Below, one piece after another: positions 33,778 through 44,841 of a stretch of 64,000 bases of DNA. The DNA comes from Acanthosepion lycidas (lineage: Eukaryota > Mollusca > Cephalopoda > Sepiida > Sepiidae): assembly GCA_963932145.1 (NCBI GenBank), contig OZ010596.1, positions 79,508,779-79,572,778 of the forward strand, read 5' to 3'. The translations under genes and the position numbers were made by a program. The notes below the pieces were generated by a model, which was not told the DNA's origin, searched no databases, and saw nothing but the letters and a program-made list of their open reading frames with translations. Within the stretch, counting starts at the first letter, position 1. Each line of letters starts with the position of its first letter.

Positions 33778-34325
33778 CTATGTCCTGGGTATGACGGTAA
33801 ACTACATCCGCGTCCTGGGTATGACGGTAAACTACATCCGCGTCCTGGGTATGATGCTAAACTACATCCACGTCCTGGGTACGGCGATAAACTGCATCCA
33901 ACAGCAAGGTCTCAGATAATGTTTTCAGAAAAATAATGTTGCCAGCTCTAAGTTTTTGAAACAATAATGTTGCCAGCTCTGTTTTTGAAACAATGTTGCC
34001 AGCTCTAAGTTTTTTTGTAAAAAAAGTAATGTTGCCAGCTATGCGTTTTTTTGTAAAAAAAGTAATGTTGCCAGCTATACGTTTTTTTGTAAAAAGTAAT
34101 GTTGCCAGCTATACGTTTCTTTGTAAAGGAATAATGTTGCCAGCTATACGTTTTTTCGTAAAGGAATAATGTTGCCAGCTATACGTTTTTTTGGGGGTTT
34201 TTTTTTGAAACAATAATGTTGTCAGCTATACATTTTTTATTCCATACAAAATAGGCATTTAAAATTCATATAAACTGGATTTGGCATTAAATAACCCACA
34301 GTGGTTGATATGCCATAAAACCCAA
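33778..34325 (+). repeat. Composite repeat family B: head array, VNTR and tail
   Basis: Four tandem copies of a 30-bp head (CCTGGGTATGACGGTAAACT...) at 33778-33905, about eight copies of a 35-40-bp unit (AATGTTGCCAGCTATACGTT) at 33940-34215, then a tail TTAAATAACCCACAGTGGTT GATATGCCATAAAA. The tail resembles that of the 5S SINE. Confidence 0.7.
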
Positions 34326-34599
34326 ACAAACAAACAAATAAAATTCCTCCATGTGTTGAATTTGTTTCTTTTGAAAATGTTGATTTTATTTACTTAGAAA
34401 GTTTTACATTTCAGCCATAACAAGTTGTAACTCGCCCACAAACTGGTGACCAACAGCAGTCTTATTCATTTTAATCATGTTGCATTCCTTCGCTACAAAC
34501 TTTACGTTATTTGAGGGCACATTTCTTACACATGAAAAAAATCATAATTCTTAAATTCAATAATTTCATGAAGACATAGCTTTTGAGGATAAAATAATT

Positions 34600-35400
34600 T
34601 GTTCTAAAAATGTCTAATGACAAAAAGGAAGAGTGAATAGAATTAGATGTAATAATACTAATGAGAGACAAGGATGCATCTTCTCACCAGACCTTTTCAA
34701 CTTATATAGAGAAACCATTCTGAGAGAATTAGAAGACCTACTAGGATTCATTATTGGCAGCTATGATCTTAATAATATAAGATATACTGATGACATGGTG
34801 TCAACAGCAGGACATAGAAAATAAACTGCAACAACTTGTAGGGAAGAAAAGCAAGATGAAAATACTAAACATCAATTGCAAGAAGATTGAATGCATGGTT
34901 GTCAGCAAAAGGAACAGACCAATATGCAAATAACAGATTGGTGATACTGAAATTGTGCAACCTTTTAAAGTGCATTAACAGAAGACAGAAAGCGTGACAT
35001 GGAAATTCAAAGGTGCATTGGGGTAGAGAAAGTCGCCTTCCAAAAGCTAAGTGAAGTATTAAGAAATAGAAAAACTTTTTTAGAAACAAAGAAAGGAGTA
35101 CTGAAATGTTATATAATATTAGTCCTCCTACATAGCAGTGAATGCTGGACAATATCCTCACAGATGAAGAAGAGACTTGAAACAACAAAAATTTGGTTCT
35201 ACAGAAGGATGTTGAGAATACCATGGACATCTGAGCAATGATGAAATTCTAGAGACAACAAAAAAAGAGACATCAGGAAGAGAAAGTTGAAGTTTCTGGG
35301 GCACATAATGGAGAAAGCGGGCTTGGAAAATTTCATGCTCATAGGACAGATTGAAGGTAAGAGGAAAGCAAAGAACAACCTACCTGATGAGCTTTAGCGA
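34600..35400 (+). pseudogene. Non-LTR retrotransposon RT and C-terminal fragment (different family from the CR1-type)
   Basis: First part: ERQGCIFSPDLFNLYRETIL and NNIRYTDDMV, the RT motifs before and around the YxDD box (here YTDD). A second part in other frames: TFLETKKGVLKCYIILVLLH, ECWTISSQMKKRLETTKIWF YRRMLRIPW, and RKRKLKFLGHIMEKAGLENF. This order is typical of the common endonuclease-RT LINEs of invertebrates; I cannot fix the clade. Several stops make it dead. Confidence 0.7.
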
Positions 35401-35530
35401 ATGAATGGTAGAGCAGGTTTTGGGAGAGAAAGCAAAAGCAAAAGGACAGGAAATTGTAGAGGGCCATGATCACCAACATCCAGTAGAGACACAGCACATA
35501 GAAAAGGAAGAAACAGGAGAAAAATGAACT

Positions 35531-35824
35531 TGTAGTGATAGAGAAAGAAATAAATAAATATAAATAAATAATAACAAGAAGATTGAAATTTCATCATCTT
35601 TAAATATAGATGGATAATCAGAAACGCCAGACTATAAAACCATAGTTCGACCAACCAATCAGAAAGCTTTCCCAACCAGAATATAATGCCACAAACCAAT
35701 GAGGATCAAAGTGGCATTTTCAAAGTGGATCTATAGATGTGTATATAACCAGAGGGAAAATCAACCAAAAGCCAGAATCAATAAATAAATTTTGTTCACT
35801 CTTTCTGCTGCGGTCATTGTAACA
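35531..35824 (+). mobile_element. Possible LTR of a second family
   Basis: Starts TGTAGTGATAG, has TATATAACCAG near 35740 and AATAAATAAATTTTG before CGGTCATTGTAACA. The promoter, polyadenylation signal and TG..CA ends look like an LTR, but no target duplication was found. Confidence 0.3.
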
Positions 35825-37260
35825 TAATTAAAATCGAAATGCAACCAACTGACAATTTGAGACAGCTAACCCACTTTGCTACATTGAAAACATATACCAG
35901 GGGTGACTAAACAGCAGCTCTCAAACCATATGTGGCTCTTTGACCTCTACTATGCATCTCTTTTAATCATTGCACAAGGCCAATATATACCGAAACCAAA
36001 TTATACCGATATATGGAAATAACACATGTTGTCAGAAGATGCTCACCACAAATAGAACATGTGGAGTATTTTTAAGCATATAATTTTGTAAAGAACGACA
36101 TAGTTCAAGAAAATTATATTTACATGTGTATACTGTTTCATGAGGAATTAAGTGGATGCAATCTGCTTGGTTGAGTTAATTGCGTCTAAGAAATAAAATG
36201 TTTTGTTCACATGCAAAAAAAGAAGAAAAAAAAAGGTGAAACCAAGTATTTCTTCCTTTCAAACGGAAAAGTGGAAGATGCTTCCTGGGGAAATTAGTCA
36301 GGTTTTCACCATTTTACATGGTGTGATCTGTTTGGTTAGATATGATAAATAAAATGCTTTGTCTGCATGCATAACTGACATGTCATGTTATTTAATTGGT
36401 GGTCATCAGTCATAGGAGGCACAGTAGAGTAATTAATGGTTAGTGGTTCGAATTGTGGAAATGGAGAACTGAGTTCAAATTCCACCCAAGTTTGTTATTA
36501 GGTTGGTGCAAAAATATTATCATTTTTTAACGTCAAAAAACGATATTATTTTTGCACCAACCTAATACATTCTCTTAATTGTAATCTGGGGAAATGGTAT
36601 GAATCCATTTCTTCTCATTCCTTAGCTATGGGTAAATAGCAGGATAGATTGGTCCTATGGTTTTGGATGGCAACTGGTCTAAGGGAAGGACAATTCTGAA
36701 TTCAAAATCTCCTCACCAACTCCTTGGCCAAGCATGTTTACTATGGCTACACTCCAGAAGACATGGTCAATCAGAGAGGGTTCCTCGAAGGAGTGAGAAG
36801 GTCCTGGATCTATATCTGGGAGCTTTCATCCCTGGTACTTTTTTTCATCAGCCACTAAAGTATATACATAGATAACTAAAAAAAAAACAGAATGTTGTGC
36901 CTCAAACATTTTCTACAAAAACCAGATGTTGACAGCTCGACAACCCAAAGTAGATTGTGTAAATATTTTTTCTGCACATTGGCTCCATGCATACATCAAC
37001 TTTAACCAAAACAAAATTAATAATATATTATGACCAGTCAGAGCCACTCCCACTCAAAAATCAAAAGCTTAATTTCAAGCCAACTAAAAACTATATATAC
37101 CCATATTCATACAGACCCAACACAGACCAGCATTTGATGTGAACACCAACACACTGAGAAAGAGATGCGGCACAGATCAGTGTTTGATGTCAACACCAAC
37201 AAACTGAGAGAGAGACATTACAGATGACAATGACAGCCACCAAGAAAAGTCCATTTCACT
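35825..37260. other. No gene apart from a MITE
   Basis: AT-rich sequence with the 68-bp MITE at 36,498 and two near-duplicate segments around CACAGACCAGCATTTGATGT (37,123) and CACAGATCAGTGTTTGATGT (37,169). Confidence 0.4.
36498..36565. mobile_element. MADE1-like mariner MITE, 68 bp
   Basis: Starts TTAGGTTGGTGCAAAAATA and ends with its reverse complement, so nearly the whole element is one palindrome; TA on both sides. These ends match those of mariner elements of the Hsmar1/MADE1 type. Confidence 0.9.
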
Positions 37261-37270
37261 TTAAATTTTA

Positions 37271-37272
<2 letters not shown>

Positions 37273-37307
<35 letters not shown>

Positions 37308-37529
37308 GTTGCCTTTGCAGCAGCAACAGATAGAAATTACCAGTTTTTGTATATATGTAAATAAATTATACATTTATTTAGCCCTATTCAATGTCCTCTT
37401 TTGTTTGACGCTTGGATTCACATTTGTCGAGACAGAAAAGGAATTAACCTCCACAACAGTAACAAGGTTCTGTCTTCCAGGCTACCCATTTCCACCTCTG
37501 CAACAAGAAGGAAAAAGATTTATTAGCTG

Positions 37530-37579
<50 letters not shown>

Positions 37580-37580
37580 A
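37273..37580. repeat. (CT)n and (GT)n microsatellites
   Basis: CT run at 37273-37304 and GT run at 37530-37579. Frames through them are artefacts. Confidence 0.95.
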
Positions 37581-37629
37581 CTTGTAAGTCACTTGGTTGG
37601 GTAAGTAGTCAGCCTGCCTGAAGAATTGC

Positions 37630-38030
37630 TTGTCCTGGGTATGACAGTAAACTACATCCAGCAGCAAAGCCTCTGATCAGGAGTGTGGAATCACCTCTGA
37701 ATTGCTTGTCCTAGGCATGACAATAAACTGCATCGGGCAGCAAGGCCTCTGATTGGAAGATTGGAGGTTTTGAGAAGCATGGAACTACCACTTAATTGCT
37801 GTTGTTCCCAGATTCACCCTGACCTGGAATGGTAGCACCTGTTAGGGTCCTAGCTTTAGGTAAATAGTGAACTCCCAAACAATAGACTATGAAAGTATAA
37901 AAATACATTTTTATGGTAAAAGTACCAGCAATACATTTTTATGTAAAAAATTAGCAAAAATACTTATAGTAAAATTAGCAACATTACATTTTTAAAACAA
38001 CATGACCAGCAATACATTTTATCTGAAGTT
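37630..38030 (+). repeat. Composite repeat family B, copy with two heads and short VNTR
   Basis: Heads at 37632 and 37708, a 150-bp body (TTGCTGTTGTTCCCAGATTC, CCTGACCTGGAATGGTAGCA), then three VNTR-like units ending ACCAGCAATACATTTT. Confidence 0.7.
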
Positions 38031-38037
38031 GAAGTAA

Positions 38038-38070
38038 TACAACTCTTTTCAATATATATATATACATATA

Positions 38071-38124
<54 letters not shown>
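38038..38124. repeat. (TA)n microsatellite
   Basis: TA repeats with a short ATTT interruption. Confidence 0.95.
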
Positions 38125-38126
<2 letters not shown>

Positions 38127-38240
38127 GTGTGATGTCATTTGTTTACATTTGATACGCCATGAGCAGATATGAATGTACGTGAGAGATTCATGAAAGATTG
38201 AAGTTTAAATACAGTAAATTTGATCTTGCTAACCGAATGC

Positions 38241-38323
38241 TCCTTCGTGGCCAAATCGGTAAAGGCACGTCAAGCTAAATGACGGTTCCGTATAGGATAT
38301 AGGTTCGAATCCTGTCGGAGGAC
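38241..38323 (+). tRNA. tRNA-like sequence with long variable arm (likely pseudogene)
   Basis: A full cloverleaf can be drawn: acceptor TCCTTCG/CGGAGGA (one G-T pair), D arm GCC/GGC, anticodon stem CGTCA/TGACG, a 14-base variable arm and T arm ATAGG-TTCGAAT-CCTGT. Both pol III boxes are good (TGGCCAAATCGG and GGTTCGAATCC), and TTTT follows. The long variable arm means Leu or Ser type. The anticodon loop AGCTAAA has G where U33 should be, so the anticodon is uncertain (CTA by position, GCT by shift). It may be a SINE head or dead gene. Confidence 0.5.
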
Positions 38324-38635
38324 GAATATTTTCTGTGAAAATTTCTCGGACATTCAGGCCGGTAAATGTTATTTAATACTGTTTATCATAAACAGAGCAT
38401 TTACTTAAATATTTGTATCTATAAAAAGAATGTATAAACATAAAAATGCATGAAAATATTACCCCCCTCATCCCCCACTGTTAAATTACAAAAATTACAC
38501 TACCCATCAATTTTCAATATCATTTTTCCTTTCATTTCGTTGTTGGAAGTGTTACCTAGATGATCCGGAGTCCTTAAAAAGGATTTTGGTGAAATAAATT
38601 ATTGTAATGGTACCTTAAAGTTGTCTGTTTTTCAT

Positions 38636-38638
<3 letters not shown>

Positions 38639-38697
<59 letters not shown>
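38639..38697. repeat. (TA)n microsatellite
   Basis: About 58 bp of pure TA next to a fold-back arm. Confidence 0.95.
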
Positions 38698-38698
<1 letters not shown>

Positions 38699-38866
38699 CC
38701 ATGGCGACAAAGATGAGGACAATAGCCCGAATAATGTAAATAGAGCCATAGAATTGTTCAAATTATTTACCTTTTGGCACTGAAATACTGCATGGAGGTC
38801 GATATGCCCTGAAAGAAAATCAACCAACAGGAAAGAACTCCTACATGACATTTCTCCATATAATAT

Positions 38867-39395
38867 TGTTATAGATAAACGTATGGTTGCAAGAAAGAAA
38901 TACGACAACAGCAGAAATAGATTTATGTGATTTATTTCAACAGGAACGTGAGGGTTTGGGACAGCTCCCTTGTGGTAAAGTTCATAAGCCGGCTTCGCAT
39001 CTAGGTCGATCTCTCATAGTAGTTCACACATGTTGACGCTGGCACTCTCTGCTGATAGCTGGTGTCGCTCTGTCTGACCATGACAGGTCTCTACACTGGC
39101 CACCTGTTGACTGCCTGTTGAACTTCCGTGTGACCCCTTTTATAGCGTTTTTTATGGCTTAACAGGCTCGAAAAACGAAGCGAGTATAATTAGGAGGGAA
39201 GCATTTTTATTGGACGAAAAATAGAGCACTTTAAATATTATTTTATTTTTCGACCGGAATTCGAGTGTCGGGAACATTTGTAAACGAAGTTAATGTTCAT
39301 TTTGTGGCGGGGCTTTGTCCCGTTCACATCCTGTTCTCGCTCTTGAGTATTTGCCTGTAAATCAGCCGAGATATGACTTATTTTATTTTATAACA
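38867..39395 (-). mobile_element. Solo LTR, family A, copy 3 (minus)
   Basis: 529 bp, TGTTATAGATAAACG to TTATAACA, flanked by ATAT on both sides. Nearly identical to copy 2 over long stretches, including the promoter-like block CGTGTGACCCCTTTTATAGC. Confidence 0.88.
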
Positions 39396-40268
39396 ATATC
39401 CTACAAATTCTTAATGAAATCAAAGTGTATTCCAAAATATAATCCCAACAAAACTACAATATAAAACACACATATCACCTCCACTAGTAATTATGTCCAC
39501 ATAAATATGCATATGCACAAAATCTGAGTATCATCTACCATGTATTCAATTGTGAAAGCAGAATAACATATATTCTTATTACTTCAAAGCTCCCAAGAAA
39601 ATTTAATTTTAAATTATGACCCATGAGGAGTTGATACAAACAACAATAATAAGGAATAAATTTGAACTTATGTTCTATGTCTACTTAAATTCATGAGCGT
39701 TTATGACTCTCCACAGCTTCCTGTGTTTTATTGCTAATTTGAATGCATATACATTGAAATTTAACAGAAATAAGATGAGACAAATACAAATATTGATAAA
39801 AAAAATTAATAATAAGATAGTCCTAGCAAAAAACAAATTATATCCATAAAAAATAAAAATATTCCAAAAATGTTTAGTAAATTTAAAAGGTTTATTTAAA
39901 ATATCTTCCTTTATTGCACTTATATTTCTTTAATTAGTGCTGATAACTCTTTGTTAATGCATTTCACAAACATATTTAAGAATTTTTTATTACTGTCAAA
40001 ATGAACTTAAAACGTCAATTGTCTGTAATAACACGTGTTCTAGGCACACTGTTGCTATTCAAGACGTGATGCCCCGCTTCCCAAGTTACTAATGCAATCG
40101 AGTTAAATAATTTTTTAATTTTAATAAATAAACATCTGTTTTATTTGTTTTTATTTAGCCTCTTTATTTTAAAATAAAAACATTTTTTTTCTGATTTAGC
40201 ACTGCAAATATGCGTTGTCCATGGAAAACTTGGTAGTTTGTGCATCACTGCTATGGCCATTGCACAAT
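39396..40268. other. AT-rich region upstream of GCN1, no TATA box or CpG island seen
   Basis: The stretch between the third solo LTR and the GCN1 start has no recognisable coding exon and no repeat I could place. The GCN1 promoter and 5' UTR should lie in its last few hundred bases. Confidence 0.5.
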
Positions 40269-40281
40269 CAAAATGGCGGAC
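40269..40281 (+). promoter_or_regulatory. GCN1 start codon in a YY1-like motif
   Basis: The sequence CAAAATGGCGGAC spans the initiator codon. It satisfies the Kozak rule and also matches the YY1 core AANATGGCGGC closely. YY1 sites overlapping the first codons are known in vertebrate housekeeping genes; use of this site here is inferred. Confidence 0.4.
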
Positions 40282-40293
40282 GTTCCGGTCTCC
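40273..40293 (+). CDS. GCN1: GCN1 exon 1 (residues 1-7)
   Basis: Seven codons, MADVPVS, followed directly by the donor GTGAGT. Vertebrate GCN1 also begins with a short Met-Ala-Ala/Asp leader before the first helix. Confidence 0.88.
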
Positions 40294-43200
40294 GTGAGTT
40301 TTCTGAGATATTTACTGACACGTGTTTACATTTTCCCCTTTCGAAAACCCTTAATTTGTTTTTATTTTTTATTTATTTTCTCATGTACTATTCGATCTTG
40401 TCCCTTTTTTACAGAATGCTGAGGTTCTGAAGCAGTTTGCCCAGAAGGTAACCACTTCCAGTCAAAATGAGAGAATTAAAATCTTGGATATGGTCGCCAA
40501 ATGTGCGTCTAAAGGTAAAAAAATTATAAATGTGTCGATTTAGACGCATTTTTTTAAAATTCATATTTTTGTCAGTTTTTTTTTTTCTTCTTTATAGGAA
40601 GAATAAGTATCATCAGTTGTCAATTCCAATCGTCTTCATTAGCTGCTTAATGTTAGTGTTTTAAATAATCTTTCTTTTCTTTTTTTTAGGTAGGGGGTCT
40701 TACCGAGAAGTCATTTTCAAATATTTTTTAAATGTTGATATTTATCTACTTGACATTAAATATAAATGAATATAATGTAAACATTCAAATAGTAATTCTA
40801 ATTTTTTTTCTGATTTTTAATATTAACTTCGATCTTTATTTGTTTTTATTCATAAATCTGTCTTTTTAAAAATCTGTGTAAAACTGAAACTGTTTGAGTT
40901 TTTTTTGCTTATTTACTTCATAAACCTTCTTAAATTTAAACCTTTTAGTTTAAAGTTTGTTTTAAAATTCGAATTATAGTCGATTAGATTTTTTATTGTA
41001 TTTGTTAATAATTTGATTTTGTTAAAATGCTACTGAACTTCTTCAATTATCTTTTTTACGAAACTGACATGGATTGTTTAAACTTTAAAAAGAAAAAAAA
41101 AAAAGATTGTTTTTAATAAATATTTGTCGAGCTAAAAAAAAAACATAAAAAAGATATTTCCAGGCGATAAAATTATAACGAAACTGATGACAATGAAATA
41201 AGATTTGAAATTAAAAAAAAAAAATAACGGAAAACTTCAAGTAGCCATATTACGTTTTTAAGTTTTTTAAAACACCTCCAAAATGTTTAATATTTTCTAA
41301 GTTCATATTAATTAATTAGTAATAAAATAAAGAGCTTAACATTTACAAACAAAGCTTTAACCGTTTTTTTTTATTATGAAACAAAAAACTTTGAAAAGAT
41401 AGGTAAATTAAAAAAAAATAATAATTCAATTCTTTTTCTTCTGTGTCTCTTCAAAACTTAGACATCAGATTCTGTGTTCGTTTATAGGAGAAATAATCAT
41501 GACTTGTTGATAAATATGGTGAAGTGGTTTCTCGCAGCCTTTTCCTCAGTTTTGAATTCAAATTAGTCCTTTTAGATCGGTTGCTTTACAAAGCTAGAAA
41601 GACCAGTCTACCCTGATATTTAATTAGTAGTCGAGGGAAGAAGAGAAGGATTTATAAACCCTTCCAAGTTTATATTCATTCAATGAAGAAGACTCCTAAA
41701 AATTCTTATTTTGTGTATGTGTTTTAGTTTTCATATATATAAATTTTTGCAATTTTTAATACATTTTTTATACAACAATATTTCTTAGAAACAGAGGTAC
41801 AATTTTTATTTGGGACTTCTAGGCCTGTTGTTAATTTCACTGTCTGAGAAAAAAACAAAACAACGGTAATAGCAACTCCAATACATGTACCCACTAAAAA
41901 TCACTGTTTATAAAACTTAACTTAAATATAGTTTTGTGTTTAACTTCAGTCTTTATAAGAACCAATTTTTTGAATCAAACATTTTGGCAGATTGTCATTA
42001 AATTTCATTTTTTTTCTTTTAAAATTTCATTTGAAATTTTTCCTAGTAACCATTTAAAATTTATTATAGCTTGTATTTTTTTATCTAACCTCATTTTCAT
42101 GTATTAAAATATAAAATCAACTCATTAATGTCTATTTAAAAAAAAAATATCAGTGTGATTTGTTTTAATCATTACACTACAGTAATATTGATAAAAAATT
42201 GCATGTTGATGTATATTTTTAAAAAAAGATACAACTTTTAGGTAATTAAATAATTTCTTTTTTCTAATTATTTCCTATATCCATAGCACAACTAGAGTTT
42301 TATAATAAAACTCTAGTTGTGCTATGGATTTTTACTTTAATAGTCTTTTTTTTATTGTGACAAACCTTCTCCTATCTGAATTTCTGAGATGAGGTGTGAT
42401 TCTTATTTATTTATACTATTTACATTCAAACTATTGTCCTCATCTTTGTTGTTATTATAATGTTGTAATCACCAGCCTTCTTCTACGGAATTCCAAACTG
42501 AACCATTTATTTGATCTATGGAGTTAGACTGTTTTCATTCCACTGCTGATGTCTAGGGATATCTCATTTAGTTTTTAGTACAGATTGTCGATTATTGTAC
42601 ACACTGCTTGGCCCAGGGATTGAACTCACAATTACTGCCATCAAATTCACAAACCAATTTTTTAATCTATTAGGCTGAAACTAGACAAGGTGTCTCTAGA
42701 CAGTCATAAGTATATAGATTTAGTGAAAATGTGTTTTGGTTTCTTAAATAGATATTGAAACTATATGATCATTTGTATTGTAGCAAACAATAAAATAATG
42801 TTAAATTTATTTACTTTGAGTGACAAAAACAATTTAGGTGTATTTAGATTCTAAATATTCCTACTTTCTTGTACAGTTCAAGGGTTATGGCAATATCATT
42901 TGGAAAAATTGGTTTTCATACGATCATTGAAGTTGAGCAACATCGAACCTGGTTAATACCTCAATGGGTGACCACTTGAGAATGCCAGGTGCTGTAAACT
43001 TGGGTGTGGGGGTTGGCATAATTTCCAGAATTTTAAATAAGGAAGCCAAGTTCCAATTCCAGTTGTTTTCGTTATAATCACTCGTGCATAAATACTCTTG
43101 AGAAAAGTATAAATCCACCTATTGTACCCCCCAGATATGGGTTAATTAGTAAGACTTGTATCAGTAAAATCATTATTATCGTGCCAAAATTCTTACAATC

Positions 43201-44131
43201 TAAAAACATTTTCTGGCTTTAAATAACCTGCAAAAGGTTGATAAAATATAAAAACAATCTACTTTCAAAAGCTTTTCTTTTACAGTTAAAGTTAATTTGG
43301 ATGAATCTTTCTTTCAAATGTTAGAGGGATAAAGGGTCTCTCATATTTAAATAACATCTTTTCATACCTGCTATAAAAAATTCTTTTTAATTTTTATGTG
43401 TATACAACACCATTTTGATAAAATTTGTCCTTTTATACTGAATGTATTGCCAAATTTCTGAAAATGGTTTTGTTAGGTTCCAAAGAGTTTTTTATGATAT
43501 TTAGATTTATCAAACTAAAACAAGTAACTTTATATCAGAAGTAGGCCAAATAGATTGCCAACAATGCCCCCCAAAATACATTGGTGAAACACCCTGAAAC
43601 TTAAAGAAAGGAATGTATAAACATCAAAGGGATTTAAAATGTCACAAAATACTTGATGCATTTATTTGCCACAGGAACCTTTGTGAAACCAATTTTGAAC
43701 TTGAACATGCCATTTCATTAGAAAGTGAATATAATTTACTCAAACTAAGATGCACTGTAAGTGCTATGATCTATGAATCCTCTATGATGATTAATATAGG
43801 ACCAGACTATTTCAGTTTATTGCTTGTTCTTACTACATTTGTACTGAAACAATGGAATAGTTAAATTATTGAAGAAAAGAAATAATAGAAATCAATTTGA
43901 AAGTAGTTAAAATCTAATTTCTATGAAGTAAAGATCAAGCATTCAATTACTTAACATTAACTCTTAGATGATATGGCCAATCCATCAGCCCAATAATACA
44001 AGCCTCAAGATTAGCTGGCTGGTCTTTGTACCAGCCAATTAGATTGCCTCTTCTTGCATATCTGGGCTTTTCAATAGCAGTTTCTATGATAGTTTTGCTA
44101 TGTTCTGTGATTTTTATAACATTTTTTTTTT

Positions 44132-44169
<38 letters not shown>

Positions 44170-44477
44170 TTCCAAATGCACATTTGTGAAAAGGGCTGTC
44201 TTCTTGACACTGAAACTCTAGAAGATGCTCTGTCTCGAAAGGTTTAATGCTGTCTTGCTAAGTTTTTTAAATTTTTATTTTTTTGAAATAAAATTCTTTT
44301 TCTGATAATGTCAGTCCATCAAGAAAACACATCAAATTAGGGTTTTTCCAAATTCCCTTGTATAATAATATCATTAAATATTAATAAAACTACAGAAATT
44401 ACTGTAAACATAACAAATAATGGAATTTAGTTTTAAGGTGTGTTATATTTATGAGTAAAAGTGCTCAATATCATGAA

Positions 44478-44513
<36 letters not shown>

Positions 44514-44807
44514 GTACCTGGGTTACGATAATCCCAGCTTATGATGATTTGTGGTTATCACGCAGTCTCCATTAATTTTGTCTCTCCTTTAAGTTGGTGA
44601 ATTCCTGATAAAAAAACAAAACAAACATGCTTGTTTTTCTTTCTTCCCCAGATTTGCTGTTGCTTTCGAGTACTGCAAGGAAGATCTTGCACTTCTTAAT
44701 CTCATCTGCCAAGAGCCAATGACATCACTGGCAATAAATATACAAGCATCTTAAAACAATTTCATTATTTATATTATTTTCATTTCAGGTGTTATATTTA
44801 TGTCCGG

Positions 44808-44841
<34 letters not shown>

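Noticed and set aside
40215..40430. 71-codon frame starting MSMENLVVC around the GCN1 start
   Set aside because: It overlaps GCN1 exon 1 and intron 1 in another frame; the 40273 ATG is supported by the family N-terminus and a clean splice to exon 2.
42890..43256. A genuine 5S rRNA gene
   Set aside because: The 5S part is about 70% identical by eye, is followed directly by a shared SINE body and tail, and recurs in three other dispersed copies, so it is a SINE and not a functional gene.
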